Source: Bradyrhizobium sp. CCGB12 (GTDB lineage Bacteria; Pseudomonadota; Alphaproteobacteria; Rhizobiales; Xanthobacteraceae). From it: a stretch of 64,000 bases of DNA. The number at the start of each line of letters is the position of its first letter. The first letter of the stretch is position 1. The stretch lies in assembly GCF_024199845.1 (NCBI RefSeq), contig NZ_JANADO010000001.1:1054001-1118000 (forward strand), in the 5' to 3' direction. Position numbers and translations under genes: made by a program. Shown one piece after another: positions 51,656 through 60,494 of the stretch. The notes below the pieces were generated by a model that saw nothing but the letters and a program-made list of their open reading frames with translations, made no database searches and was not told the DNA's origin.

Positions 51656-51934
51656 CTATTGTCTGAAATCGATGCCTCGCAGCACGATGCCCGGCGGCGT
51701 GCCCTCGAACTCTGTCGCGCGATACTTGCTGGCCGCTCGAGCTTCGATGCGATCCCGCAGGCGGGTGAACTGGGCTTCCCGCTGCTCGGGCCTGACTTGT
51801 GGTCCGCGCTCGAGATAGTCCATCGCGGACGTAGAGATCGCGCAAGAAATCTCCCTGGCACCGTCATGCATTGAGAACCGGACGATCATCCGGTCGTATT
51901 CGTGGCTGATAAAGCGGCCGCTGGTCAAGGTCAT
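51656..51934 (-). CDS. DUF1488-like small protein
   Basis: A 92-residue protein with the DUF1488-type layout: MTLTSGRFISHEYDRMIVRFSMHDGAREISCAISTSAMDYLE and a C-terminal helical part, ending TPPGIVLRGIDFRQ. The start at 51934 has CGGAGCAAG upstream. Members are small soluble proteins of unknown role, common in proteobacteria. Confidence 0.75.
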   Translation of the reverse strand: MTLTSGRFISHEYDRMIVRFSMHDGAREISCAISTSAMDYLERGPQVRPEQREAQFTRLRDRIEARAASKYRATEFEGTPPGIVLRGIDFRQ

Positions 51935-52061
51935 GGCTTGCTCCGTTGCGTGGTTGCGATCCGGCACGATCGCGCCTCCAATCATCGCCGCGAGGGGCCG
52001 CCCGCTTTCCGGTCGCGCCGAGCATGGCACGTGTCGAGAATGCAGGCGGCCGTCGTTCGCC

Positions 52062-52358
52062 TCAGCCCTCCCCCGACAGCCGGGCGAAATCGTCGAACAG
52101 TGCTGCCACCAGAGCGCGATGGCGCGTATCCTCGCCGGGCAGGGTCGCAGCATAGAGGTTGAGCAGATAGCGTGCCTTCACTGCCGCCTCCGGCCAGGAC
52201 GCGGCGGGCACCGTCATCATGCGGTTTTCGAGATTGGCTTCGCGCTCGCGCAACTCGCGGAGATTGGCCTCGACGTCAGCCAAGGCGCGGCGCAGGTCGG
52301 TGGCCTTCTGCGCGGCCATGCCGCGATGCTTGTCGAGATCGACCGGGTGGTCAGTCAT
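52062..52358 (-). CDS. small helical hypothetical protein
   Basis: A 98-residue protein with a coiled-coil-like N-terminal half (HRGMAAQKATDLRRALADVEANLRELREREANLENRMM) and a C-terminal segment AAVKARYLLNLYAATLPGEDTRHRALVAALFDDFARLSG. Its start overlaps the preceding gene by eight bases, so the two are translated together. The role is unknown. Confidence 0.68.
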   Translation of the reverse strand: MTDHPVDLDKHRGMAAQKATDLRRALADVEANLRELREREANLENRMMTVPAASWPEAAVKARYLLNLYAATLPGEDTRHRALVAALFDDFARLSGEG

Positions 52359-52608
52359 TGGTGGCGCTCGCGTCCGCGGCTTGCGCGTTCGCAAGATCGA
52401 CCGAGCCGATCGACAGCACGCCGCACGCACCTTCGGCGGGCACGGTGATCATCGTGGCAACGCGGCGATAGGCCGAGAAGGTCAGGCCCTCGATCGTCTC
52501 CTCGTCTGTAACGACCTCGTAGGCGCCGGCCGGCAACAGGCGCTCGATGCGGCGGATGCGGAACGGACGCTTGAAGTGGACGGTTTCTCGCCGCGAGCGG
52601 ATGGTCAT
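52351..52608 (-). CDS. small hypothetical protein
   Basis: An 85-residue protein starting MTIRSRRETVHFKRPFRIRRIERLLPAGAYEVVTDEETIEGLTFSAYRRVATMITVP. The compact beta-rich sequence with LPAGAYEVVTDEE is a conserved pattern in small rhizobial proteins, seen here from memory. The stop lies within the start region of the next gene. No known function. Confidence 0.7.
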   Translation of the reverse strand: MTIRSRRETVHFKRPFRIRRIERLLPAGAYEVVTDEETIEGLTFSAYRRVATMITVPAEGACGVLSIGSVDLANAQAADASATND

Positions 52609-52865
52609 GCACGCCTTTCGCAAGTGAAGCCCCAACCGATGCTGGCTGTCGCGACCATGCGCCCTTCGCGCCGCAATAGCCAGTACTATCGGGCCCGGCC
52701 GGCAAACGAAGATGTCACAGCGGAGCCATCGCCCGCGCGGCATTTAACGCTCGCTATTGGCTCGGCACAGGCTTAGGCTCGCTGCCATCACCGCACATCT
52801 CAACGGCTTCGACCGGTGGCTGAGGGTCACGTGTGCTCCCGCCGAAGGCCTCGCAGGAGCATTCG

Positions 52866-52964
52866 ATGTCGCGTGTTCGCATCTCGGAATGGATCGTGCC
52901 GCCGGTGATCGTTCCATTGTTTCTACTGCTTCTCGTGTGCGGAGCCGCCATCCTCAATGGCTAG
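52866..52964 (+). CDS. 32-residue membrane peptide
   Basis: The frame encodes MSRVRISEWIVPPVIVPLFL followed by LLLVCGAAILNG, a basic start and one transmembrane segment. CAGGAG lies seven bases before the ATG. The stop TAG overlaps the ATG of the next gene (52957), which suggests coupling. Small single-helix proteins of this sort are common in rhizobia; function unknown. Confidence 0.55.
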   Translation: MSRVRISEWIVPPVIVPLFLLLLVCGAAILNG

Positions 52965-53301
52965 GGCAACCCGGGTGCCGTATCTGGTCAGTGGGACCAA
53001 CGAATACGGGAGCTCGAATCTCGGCCGCGGCAGTGCGACAGTCGCGCTGCGGCTCGCACGGAAGCTGCTGCGCGAAGGCTACATGGACGTGAGGGTCTGC
53101 ACCCCGCGTGGACGGATTCTGCAGTCGAACGAACTCGACGAACTCAAACCACCAAAGGAGAGCGACATGGCGAAGGGCCAGCAACGTGGCAATCGCGAAG
53201 CCAAGAAGCCGAAGAAGGAAAAGGCCAAGGTGATCGCAGCGGCGCCGAGCCGGAAGGAAGCCGCTTGGCAGCCGGATTTCGGGTCGGTGAAAAAGAAGTA
53301 G
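52957..53301 (+). CDS. basic hypothetical protein, possible fusion of two small genes
   Basis: A 114-residue frame. The first part (YLVSGTNEYGSSNLGRGSATVALRLARKLLREGYMDVRVCTPRGRIL) resembles small rhizobial proteins that normally end soon after. The last 44 residues (from M71 at 53167, MAKGQQRGNREAKKPKKEK) look like a separate small basic protein and have their own AAAGGAGAGCGAC ribosome site. Either the first stop codon has been lost or two products are made from one frame. Confidence 0.6.
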   Translation: MARATRVPYLVSGTNEYGSSNLGRGSATVALRLARKLLREGYMDVRVCTPRGRILQSNELDELKPPKESDMAKGQQRGNREAKKPKKEKAKVIAAAPSRKEAAWQPDFGSVKKK

Positions 53302-53612
53302 CGAGGAGCAGAAGCCAAGCGGGGGAGAGCCAGCGTTCGAAACGCGGACGACACGTACGCGGCTTGGTACAACACGCCGCGCGAGGTGGTCGCTTCGGGC
53401 CGACGATCTTTTCCTTGTGGCGCGCAACGTGCTTCGAGGCGTTCTCAATGGTGCTTGGGACATCGGTCAAGACGACTTCCTTGGTCAATGGGACTGGTCA
53501 TTTTCAAGACGACAACACCCCAAGCGGTTCTCACCCAAATATCACCGGCTCACGGGCTCTGACGTGCTAGGGTGGGCTCAGCGCTGTTTGCGGTGGTCTG
53601 TGGAGACAAGAG
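53302..53612. other. gap with a short remnant of a GrlR-like gene
   Basis: Bases 53356-53385 encode TYAAWYNTPR, nearly the same as residues 6-15 of the GrlR-like protein at 54965-55372 (TYAAWYNTPL), with close DNA identity. The likeness stops at once afterwards. The rest of this 311-base gap shows no gene. Confidence 0.5.
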
Positions 53613-54605
53613 ATGAGCTCCGTAGACATTGTAGTTCCCTGCTTCCGGTACGGGCACTTCCTGCGAGGGTGTGTCGAAAGCGTTTTGACGCAATCCGGCC
53701 CCGAATTGCGCGTGCTTATCATCGATGATGCCTCGCCGGACAATACAGCGGAAGTTGCGCGGGAGTTGGTGCGGTCCGATCCCCGCGTCGATTGCCGCAG
53801 GCACGCCTCGAATCAGGGTCTCATCGCTACCGCCAATGAAGGCATCGCCTGGGCGAGTGCCGACTATATGCTTCTGCTCTCTGCCGACGATTACCTCCTG
53901 CCCGGTGCCCTCAAGAGATCGGCCGATCTGATGGACGATCATCCTTCTGTCGCCTTCACCTACGGAGGCGGAGTTGTCCTTGATCGACTGGGGAAGTTTT
54001 CGCGCCAAAGAATAGGTGTGGGGTTCCGAACCCACGTTTTGTCCGGACTCGAGTTCATTGCGCTCAACGGCGCAAAAAACATCGTGCTGTCGCCAACAGT
54101 AGTGGTCCGCGCGAGCCTGCAGAAAGAACTGGGCGGCTATTTGGCTGACTTACCCTACGCCTCCGACATGGAAATGTGGTTGCGGCTCGCTGCAAATGGC
54201 GACGTCGGCGTCATTGCCGCTGATCAGGCCGTGTATCGATGGCACGCGGCCAACATGTCGGCTGGGATTTCGCGGGAGCAGGACCTGCTCCAGCGCAAGG
54301 CGGCGATTGAGCATTTCCTGAATGGTAGCGGCACTGGGCTGACCAACGTTGATGATCTTCGTGCCCGGTTGAACCACAAGTTGGCACTCGAGGCGATCGG
54401 CTGCGCTAGCGTTGCCTTCAACGAAGGAGCAATGGAAAGCTCGGCACGCCTTTCCAAACTTGCGGTGAGCTTTGATCCGAGCGTTCAAAGAACGCGTCGT
54501 TGGTGGTTTCTCACCGGCAAGAAGGTTCTTGGGTTGCGAGGATGGCTGCTGGTGCGGCCTGCAATCGAATGGTCAAGATCCATCTTGCGGAACGAGCACC
54601 GCTGA
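53613..54605 (+). CDS. family 2 glycosyltransferase
   Basis: A 330-residue GT-A fold enzyme. The nucleotide-sugar site is VDIVVPCFRYGHFLRGCVESVLTQ, the DxD-type residues are in LLLSADDYLLPGAL and a second acidic motif is in PYASDMEMWLRLAANGDVG. The C-terminal part is helical. It would transfer a sugar to a glycan or protein acceptor; the donor and acceptor are unknown. Base composition is somewhat lower in GC than its neighbours and no other polysaccharide genes are near, so it may have come in separately. Confidence 0.88.
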   Translation: MSSVDIVVPCFRYGHFLRGCVESVLTQSGPELRVLIIDDASPDNTAEVARELVRSDPRVDCRRHASNQGLIATANEGIAWASADYMLLLSADDYLLPGALKRSADLMDDHPSVAFTYGGGVVLDRLGKFSRQRIGVGFRTHVLSGLEFIALNGAKNIVLSPTVVVRASLQKELGGYLADLPYASDMEMWLRLAANGDVGVIAADQAVYRWHAANMSAGISREQDLLQRKAAIEHFLNGSGTGLTNVDDLRARLNHKLALEAIGCASVAFNEGAMESSARLSKLAVSFDPSVQRTRRWWFLTGKKVLGLRGWLLVRPAIEWSRSILRNEHR

Positions 54606-54736
54606 AAGCCGACAATCCGCGCGCGAAGCTTGGTGCGGCGTTGCCTTTAACCGGTCGGAAACCATAGCAAATGATCCGAAAATTCTAACGAAACTGCCCG
54701 GCTGTTGCTGCGTCGATTTGTCGGAGGGCCCGTCCG

Positions 54737-54904
54737 ATGACAGAGCACCAGTTGAGAGAGCAGGAATTCCAGATCGCGCGTTACAGGCATTTGGAGCGGG
54801 AAGTGACAGATCCGCTTGCCGCGTGTCTGCTTCACAGCATCATCGAGGAGCTCGAAGCCGAGCTGCGGAGGAATAGTCCGGATTGGCACGGGCCCCGTGA
54901 TTAA
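54737..54904 (+). CDS. 55-residue hypothetical protein
   Basis: The frame encodes a charged helical peptide starting MTEHQLREQEFQIARYRHLE and ending with ELEAELRRNSPDWHGPRD. GGAGGG lies a few bases before the ATG. It follows the glycosyltransferase gene by 131 bases. No domain is known. Confidence 0.6.
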   Translation: MTEHQLREQEFQIARYRHLEREVTDPLAACLLHSIIEELEAELRRNSPDWHGPRD

Positions 54905-54964
54905 CAGTTTCTTAGCGCTGATCATGCGGATTATCTGCGAGGGAAGCTAGGGGAGACTGCTCCC

Positions 54965-55372
54965 ATGCTGAAGGACGGCACCTACGCGGCCTGGTACAAC
55001 ACGCCGCTCGACCAGGGTACCGGCATCGTCCATGTCGCAGACGGACAAATCTGGGGCTGCGACAGCCTGATGACGTATCACGGCTCCTGCAAGATCGATG
55101 GAGATCGCTTCACCGCGACCGTGTCGACGAAGCGTCATACCGACGGACGCGCGACTGTGTTCGGCGTCGATGATGAGCTCACGCTGGACATCGAGGGAAA
55201 CTGCCCCGGCAAGATCGCGACTTACACCGCGACGGCAGTACAGGTGCCGGGCATGATCCTCCATGGTACGCTCATTCTGACCGAGCAGCAGCAGCCGGCG
55301 CGCGAACGAGCCGAGCAGGTTCCAGTGTTCGATCCCGACAAGCTGCCCAAGTTGCCGAAGCGCTCGCGCTGA
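54965..55372 (+). CDS. GrlR-like beta-barrel protein
   Basis: A 135-residue soluble protein. MLKDGTYAAWYNTPLDQGTGIVHVADGQIWGCDSLMTYHGSCKIDGDRFTATVSTKRHTDGRATVFG follows the pattern of the GrlR-type eight-stranded barrel (negative regulator of type III secretion in enterobacteria). It ends in a Pro/Lys-rich tail. In rhizobia these proteins have no proven role. A small remnant of a second copy is found at 53356. Confidence 0.7.
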   Translation: MLKDGTYAAWYNTPLDQGTGIVHVADGQIWGCDSLMTYHGSCKIDGDRFTATVSTKRHTDGRATVFGVDDELTLDIEGNCPGKIATYTATAVQVPGMILHGTLILTEQQQPARERAEQVPVFDPDKLPKLPKRSR

Positions 55373-55431
55373 GCGCGCCGCGGATGACGTTCTGAGGCAA
55401 CTGGCCGGCTGCTCCGGCGGGGCGAGGGGCG

Positions 55432-56007
55432 TTATTTTCCTTCCAGCCAGCCCCGGGCGAGTATCGCCGCTTGTTGCAAGGTAATGCTTCGGACCAGTGG
55501 ATCGGCGTGACGGTGCACGAGCTGCCAATCCGTGTCGTCCTTGCGGTAGACTTCAGTAACGCGCAGCGACCAGTCTTGAGCCGCCAATCCACCCACCTCG
55601 GCCCGCTGGCGCTCGACCATGACGAGAACGACGAGCGCGTTGGATGCATAGGTTTGCAAAACCTCAAGCTCGGTTTCGCCTTCCCTGAAGTATCGCGATA
55701 GGTCAGCCAAGCGCTTTGGGCTAGCGTCGAAGCCGCGACTTGCGGGCCCGCCGAAGGGCTGCATCAGCGTGAAATCCGGCGCAATGCGGACGAGCTGGAA
55801 CCAGCGAGCCATGTCACCACGCATGAAGGCGGCATTTTTCTCGCGAGCGCGTTCAATGAGGCTGGCAATCTCGTCGTTGCCAGCCGCCGCATCGGCCGAA
55901 ACCTGGACGGACAGTGAAATTGCAGCCGTCGCGGCCATCATCGAGCGCCGCGACATCTTGTCCTGCGTGCCTGGCCACTTGTTCACTCCGGGCGGTCTCT
56001 TGGTCAT
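55432..56007 (-). CDS. NTF2/SnoaL-like exported protein
   Basis: A 191-residue protein with a Tat-like signal (SRRSMMAATAAISLSVQVSADAAA, about residues 19-42) followed by an NTF2-like domain (IASLIERAREKNAAFMRGDMARWFQLV, then FTLMQPFGG and WQLVHRHADPLV), as in SnoaL/DUF4440 proteins that bind or convert small ligands. AGGAG lies before the ATG at 56007. It is divergent from a LysR regulator by 79 bases and is probably its target. Confidence 0.75.
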   Translation of the reverse strand: MTKRPPGVNKWPGTQDKMSRRSMMAATAAISLSVQVSADAAAGNDEIASLIERAREKNAAFMRGDMARWFQLVRIAPDFTLMQPFGGPASRGFDASPKRLADLSRYFREGETELEVLQTYASNALVVLVMVERQRAEVGGLAAQDWSLRVTEVYRKDDTDWQLVHRHADPLVRSITLQQAAILARGWLEGK

Positions 56008-56086
56008 TTCACAGCTCCTGATCGAACGACGAGCCCAATCCATGAGACCTTGATCTTGATGAATCCAGCGATATGATTTCAGCAAC

Positions 56087-57040
56087 ATGCTGAACCAAAT
56101 TGATCTATCCAGGATCGATCTGAATCTCCTGGTGCTCTTCCGTGTGGTTCTGGAAGAACGTCACGTCGCGCGCGCGGCCGCTCGGCTGAGCCTGACGCCG
56201 TCGGCTGTCAGCCATGCGCTTGGCCGGCTTCGTCTTCTGCTGAACGACCCGCTGTTTCTGCGGACACCGAAGGGCGTCGTTCCAACGGAGCGGGCCTTGG
56301 CGCTGGGAGAACCGGTGGCCGAGATCATCGCGCGCGTGGAACAGTTGATCGGCTCGGCTGCACCATTCGATCCCAAGAAAAGCAGCCGTCGGTTCACGAT
56401 TGGCGCCCCCGACGCCGTACTGGTCTCGACAACCGTTCAACTCTTGCGATCGATCGCGTCCTCGGCACCGCACATTGACATCGGGCTGATACACCTGATG
56501 CCTGCGCCGCCCGGTGGCGCGATCGGAGAGCCCTGGCAGCAAAGCCTCGACATGCTCGAAAGACGCGAGCTCGACGTCGCAATGCTGCCGCTGCCGACGG
56601 TGTCAGCGCGATTCGAGGCGCGCAGGCTCTACGACGAGGACTTCGTGCTGGCCATGCGCAAGGGACATCCCTTGGCAAAAGCGCCGACCCGCGCCGTGTT
56701 CTCGCAATCACAACACCTGCTGGTGTCGCTCAGCGGTGAGGCGCGCGGTTTCGTCGATGAGATGTTGGCCAAGCGCGGCCTCGAGCGCCGCATCGCCTTG
56801 ACTGTCCCGAATTTCATGATGGCGCTTGTCCAGCTTTCAGGGTCTGAACTGATCGCAGCATTGCCGCGCCGATTGGTGGAGCACCAAGCAGGTCGTTTCG
56901 GGTTGGTGTTTGTCGAGCTGCCCTTCGCACGCAAGCCGGATACGATCCAAGTCATCGCTACCAAGGCGGCGATGAGAGACGCCGGCATCGCGTGGTTGAT
57001 GCAGATTGTGGTCGGTTCAGTCGGAGCAGGTCGGCCCTAA
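56087..57040 (+). CDS. LysR family transcriptional regulator
   Basis: A 317-residue regulator with the N-terminal winged helix (IDLSRIDLNLLVLFRVVLEERHVARAAARLSLTPSAVSHALGRLRLLLNDPLFLRTPKGVVPT) and a C-terminal periplasmic-binding-like effector domain. The DLNLLxxFxxxxEERHVxRAA form resembles the NodD/LeuO/SyrM branch. It is divergent from the NTF2-like exported protein gene. Effector unknown. Confidence 0.92.
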   Translation: MLNQIDLSRIDLNLLVLFRVVLEERHVARAAARLSLTPSAVSHALGRLRLLLNDPLFLRTPKGVVPTERALALGEPVAEIIARVEQLIGSAAPFDPKKSSRRFTIGAPDAVLVSTTVQLLRSIASSAPHIDIGLIHLMPAPPGGAIGEPWQQSLDMLERRELDVAMLPLPTVSARFEARRLYDEDFVLAMRKGHPLAKAPTRAVFSQSQHLLVSLSGEARGFVDEMLAKRGLERRIALTVPNFMMALVQLSGSELIAALPRRLVEHQAGRFGLVFVELPFARKPDTIQVIATKAAMRDAGIAWLMQIVVGSVGAGRP

Positions 57041-57211
57041 CACGCACTCTCTGAACCCGAAAAGAGTTCATCCTGCGCAGGAAGAGGGGCGGCATTGCGC
57101 CTGCCACGCCGTTCAGGTTTGCCGGAGCTGGGTCCTCCCGCACCCGCTTCTCAAACCTGTTGGAACTGTTCATTGTGCCATCCCGAAACAAAGAGAAGTG
57201 GAGCAGCATCA

Positions 57212-58672
57212 ATGTCGGACAAGGTCTCGCGTCGCCAGTTTGCCAAGCTGGCGGGATTGTCCGCAGCCGGAATTGCGAGTCCCCTTGAGGCCGTCGAGGT
57301 CAAGCCGGCACCGCCGCGCGGCGGAAGCGGCTTTCCGGCGGGCTTCGTCTGGGGCACCGCGACCTCGTCCTATCAGGTCGAGGGTGCCGTCACCGAGGAC
57401 GGGCGAGGGGCCTCGATCTGGGACAAGTTCGTGCGCATCCTCGGCAAGATCGAGGATGGCACCACAGGCGACCGCGCCAATGAGCATTATCACCGCTACA
57501 GGGAGGACATCGCGCTCATCAGGGAGCTCGGTTGCAAGGCCTACCGCTTCTCGGTGGCCTGGCCGCGGGTGTTTCCGGATGGCGACGGCAAGCCCAATCC
57601 GAAAGGGCTCGACTTCTACAACCGCCTGGTCGACGAACTCCTCAAGAACGGCATCGCGCCGTGGCTGACGCTCTATCATTGGGATCTGCCGCAATCGCTC
57701 CAGGACCGATTTGGCGGCTGGCGCTCGACCGAGACCTGCAAGATCTTCGGTGACTACGCGGCCTATGTCGCCGAGCACCTGACCGATCGGGTCAAGAACG
57801 TGTTCACTCTGAATGAGAGCGGCCGCTTCGTCTATTTCGGTTACGGCATCGGCATCGACGCCCCGGGCGTCACACTGCCGCAGGCCGAGGTCAACCAGAT
57901 CAGGCACAACAGCGCGCTCGCGCACGGGCTTGCCGTGCAGGCGGTGCGCGCCCATGGCCGCCACGGCACCAGGGTGGGCCCGGCCGAGAACATCGATGCC
58001 TGCGCGCCCGCGATCGACACGCCGGAGAACGTCCGCGCCGCGGAGATCGCGCTGCGCGAGATGAATGCCGGCTATCTCAACGTCATCATGACGGGTCAGT
58101 ACACCGACGCCTTCCTGAAATTCGCCGGGCCCAATGCGCCGAAATACACCGATGCGGAGCTGAAGATCATCTCCTCGCCGGTCGATTTCCTCGGCCTCAA
58201 CATCTACGCGCCGCAGAATTACGTGGTGGCCTCCGACCAGGGCGCGGGCTTCATGCCGCTGCCGATTCCGAAATCGTTCCCGCACATGAATTCGGACTGG
58301 CTGCGCGTCGGCCCCGAAACGATCTACTGGGTGCCGAAGCTTGCGGCAAAGATCTGGAAGACCGACGCGATCTATATCAGCGAGAACGGCACCTCCGGCG
58401 ACGACGTCGTCACGCCCGACGGCAAGATCTACGACACCGACCGCATCATGTATCTGCGCAACTATCTCGCCCAGCTCCAGCGCGCCACCGCCGAAGGCGT
58501 GCCGGTGCGCGGCTATTTCCTCTGGAGCCTGATGGACAATTTCGAATGGATCTACGGGCTGAGCAAGCGCTTCGGGCTCTACCACGTCAATTTCGACACC
58601 CAGGTCCGCACGCCCAAGCTCAGCGCCAGCTTCTACCGCAACGTGATCGCGAACAACGCGGCGGGGGTGTGA
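57212..58672 (+). CDS. family 1 glycoside hydrolase (beta-glucosidase), Tat-exported
   Basis: A 486-residue GH1 enzyme with a Tat signal (SRRQFAKLAGLSAAG, residues 6-20) that sends it to the periplasm, unusual for this mostly cytosolic family. FPAGFVWGTATSSYQVEG and YRFSVAWPRVFP are GH1 hallmarks. The acid/base Glu is E202 in TLNES (the family norm is TLNEP) and the nucleophile is E391 in ISENG. It should split beta-glucosides or related sugars. The start at 57212 begins the Tat signal. Confidence 0.9.
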   Translation: MSDKVSRRQFAKLAGLSAAGIASPLEAVEVKPAPPRGGSGFPAGFVWGTATSSYQVEGAVTEDGRGASIWDKFVRILGKIEDGTTGDRANEHYHRYREDIALIRELGCKAYRFSVAWPRVFPDGDGKPNPKGLDFYNRLVDELLKNGIAPWLTLYHWDLPQSLQDRFGGWRSTETCKIFGDYAAYVAEHLTDRVKNVFTLNESGRFVYFGYGIGIDAPGVTLPQAEVNQIRHNSALAHGLAVQAVRAHGRHGTRVGPAENIDACAPAIDTPENVRAAEIALREMNAGYLNVIMTGQYTDAFLKFAGPNAPKYTDAELKIISSPVDFLGLNIYAPQNYVVASDQGAGFMPLPIPKSFPHMNSDWLRVGPETIYWVPKLAAKIWKTDAIYISENGTSGDDVVTPDGKIYDTDRIMYLRNYLAQLQRATAEGVPVRGYFLWSLMDNFEWIYGLSKRFGLYHVNFDTQVRTPKLSASFYRNVIANNAAGV

Positions 58673-58673
58673 T

Positions 58674-58830
58674 GTCTTCGCCTCTCCCCGCCTGCGGGGA
58701 GAGGCCGGATTTTACGCGCAGCGGAAAATCCGGGTGAGGGGGAGTCTCCGCGAGCCCGTCTGTCACCGTTCTTGCCGAGGCAGCCCCTCACCCCAACCCT
58801 CTCCCCGTAAGAACGGGGAGAGGGAGTGCA
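58674..58830. repeat. intergenic hairpin repeat (CTCTCCCC family, full-length)
   Basis: Same order of parts as 42718-42868: CGCCTCTCCCCGCCTGCGGGGAGAGG, then CCGGATTTTACGC-GCAGC-GGAAAATCCGG, GGGTGAGGGGGAGTC, and finally CTCACCCCAACCCTCTCCCCGTAAGAACGGGGAGAGGG. Non-coding. Confidence 0.8.
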
Positions 58831-58903
58831 GCACCGCGCATTGACTCCCCTCTCTCCCTGATTCACAACGCCCTCAACACCCATGAACAAGAGGATAACG
58901 CTC

Positions 58904-60136
58904 ATGGCTGACGCGCTGATCATCGATGCTTGCCGGACCCCGCGCGGCGTCGGCAAGGCCGGTAAGGGAGCACTCTCGGGCATTCATCCGCAGCAGCTCG
59001 GTGCAACCGTGCTGCGCGCGCTCGCCGACCGCACCGGCATCAATACCGCCGACGTCGACGACATCGTCTGGGGCTGCAGCGCGCAGGTGGCAACGCAAGG
59101 CGGCGATCTCGGGCGCATGTCGGCGCTCGATGCCGGTTACGACGTGCGCGCCAGCGCGGTGACGCTCGACCGCTTCTGCGGCTCGGGCATCACCAGCCTC
59201 AACATGGCCGCAAGCTCGATCATGGCAGGCGCCGAAGACCTCGTCATTGCCGGCGGCTGCGAGATGATGTCGATGGAGGGACGCCGCGGCGGCGGTCCGA
59301 TGATGATGGACAGCGGAAACCTGCGTCTGCGCGCCAGGCATCCGCAGTCGCATCAGGGCGTCTGTGCGGACGCGATCGCGACGCTGGAAGGCATCACGCG
59401 TCAGGACGTCGACGCGCTCGGTCTGGAGAGCCAGAAGCGCGCGGCGCATGCGATGGCGAACGGTCACTTCAAGAAGAGCCTTGTCCCCGTCCACCGCGAG
59501 GACGGCAGCCTCGCGCTCGACCATGAAGAATATCCGCGCCCGCAGACCACGATCGAAGGTCTCAGCAGCCTGAAGCCGGCGTTCCCCGCCATCGCCGACT
59601 ATGCGCTCGACGACAAGGGGACGACCTATCGCGGCCTGATCCTGCAGAAGTACCCGGACCTGAAGATCGACTTCGTACACCACGCCGGCAATTCATCCGG
59701 CGTCGTCGATGGTGCCGCCGCGATCCTGCTGGCCTCGCCGGCCTACGCCAGGGCGCATGGCCTCAAGCCGCGCGCCCGCGTGGTGGCGATGGCGAACATG
59801 GGGGACTCGCCGACCCTGATGCTGAACGCGCCGGTGCCGGCGACGCGCAAGGTGCTGGCGAAGGCGGCCTTGAGTATCGACGACATCGACCTGTTCGAGA
59901 TCAACGAAGCCTTTGCGGTGGTTGCGGAGAAATACATCCGCGACCTCAGGCTCGACCGCGCCAAGGTCAACGTCAATGGCGGCTCGATCGCGCTCGGCCA
60001 TCCCATCGGTGCGACCGGCTCGATCCTGATCGGCACCGTGCTCGACGAGCTCGAACGGCGCGACCTCAAGCGCGGTCTCGTCACCATGTGCGCGGCCGGC
60101 GGCATGGCGCCGGCAATCATCATCGAGCGTATCTAG
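58904..60136 (+). CDS. acetyl-CoA acetyltransferase / thiolase
   Basis: A 410-residue thiolase that joins or splits acyl-CoA units. The nucleophile is C92 in DRFCGSG, followed by NEAFA, the His in GGSIALGHPIGATGS and the second Cys in TMCAAGGMAPA. The long insertion with RARHPQSHQGVCADAIATLEGI is typical of the acyl-CoA acetyltransferase-like FadA group. GAGGA lies eight bases before the ATG at 58904; the ATG at 58883 is less likely. It stands alone; it could work with the 3-hydroxyacyl-CoA dehydrogenase at 3.0 kb. Confidence 0.93.
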   Translation: MADALIIDACRTPRGVGKAGKGALSGIHPQQLGATVLRALADRTGINTADVDDIVWGCSAQVATQGGDLGRMSALDAGYDVRASAVTLDRFCGSGITSLNMAASSIMAGAEDLVIAGGCEMMSMEGRRGGGPMMMDSGNLRLRARHPQSHQGVCADAIATLEGITRQDVDALGLESQKRAAHAMANGHFKKSLVPVHREDGSLALDHEEYPRPQTTIEGLSSLKPAFPAIADYALDDKGTTYRGLILQKYPDLKIDFVHHAGNSSGVVDGAAAILLASPAYARAHGLKPRARVVAMANMGDSPTLMLNAPVPATRKVLAKAALSIDDIDLFEINEAFAVVAEKYIRDLRLDRAKVNVNGGSIALGHPIGATGSILIGTVLDELERRDLKRGLVTMCAAGGMAPAIIIERI

Positions 60137-60494
60137 CGCGACCGAAGCTCGTCGCGCCCCGCGTAAGAACAGGGTGAGAGAGCAGCGGAGACGCCGCAAC
60201 ACGGCGATCTAACCCTTATTTTTCAGGGTGAATCGCACTCCTCCTCCGGCAAAGAGGCCGGTGGTCGCTTGTCGAAAGCATCGAATCAGCTTTAGCAAGG
60301 TGGCTTGCGGGCCTTTGAAACAAGGCAAAAACCGCTGCCTGAGGCTCCTTCCGCTCCGGAAGTAGCTAAAAAGCAGGGTTTTTTGCCTCAGAGGGCCAAA
60401 AAAGCCCGTAAAACCGCGACAAAACTGTGCAGAAGGCTATAGGCCTTCGCCGGTTGGTCTAATATGCAACCGGCAACGAATCAGAGGAGACACG
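60137..60494. other. intergenic region upstream of the HU-like gene
   Basis: 358 bases without a gene. GCAAAAACC at 60327 and GGGTTTTTTGCC at 60376 could pair imperfectly over 50 bases and might form a terminator for the thiolase gene. The rest, A/T-richer than its surroundings, is likely the HU promoter. Confidence 0.45.

Noticed and set aside
52754..52882. 42-codon minus-strand frame with three cysteines opposite the 32-residue membrane peptide
   Set aside because: No ribosome site and no family; the plus-strand peptide has a better start signal and a coherent membrane segment.
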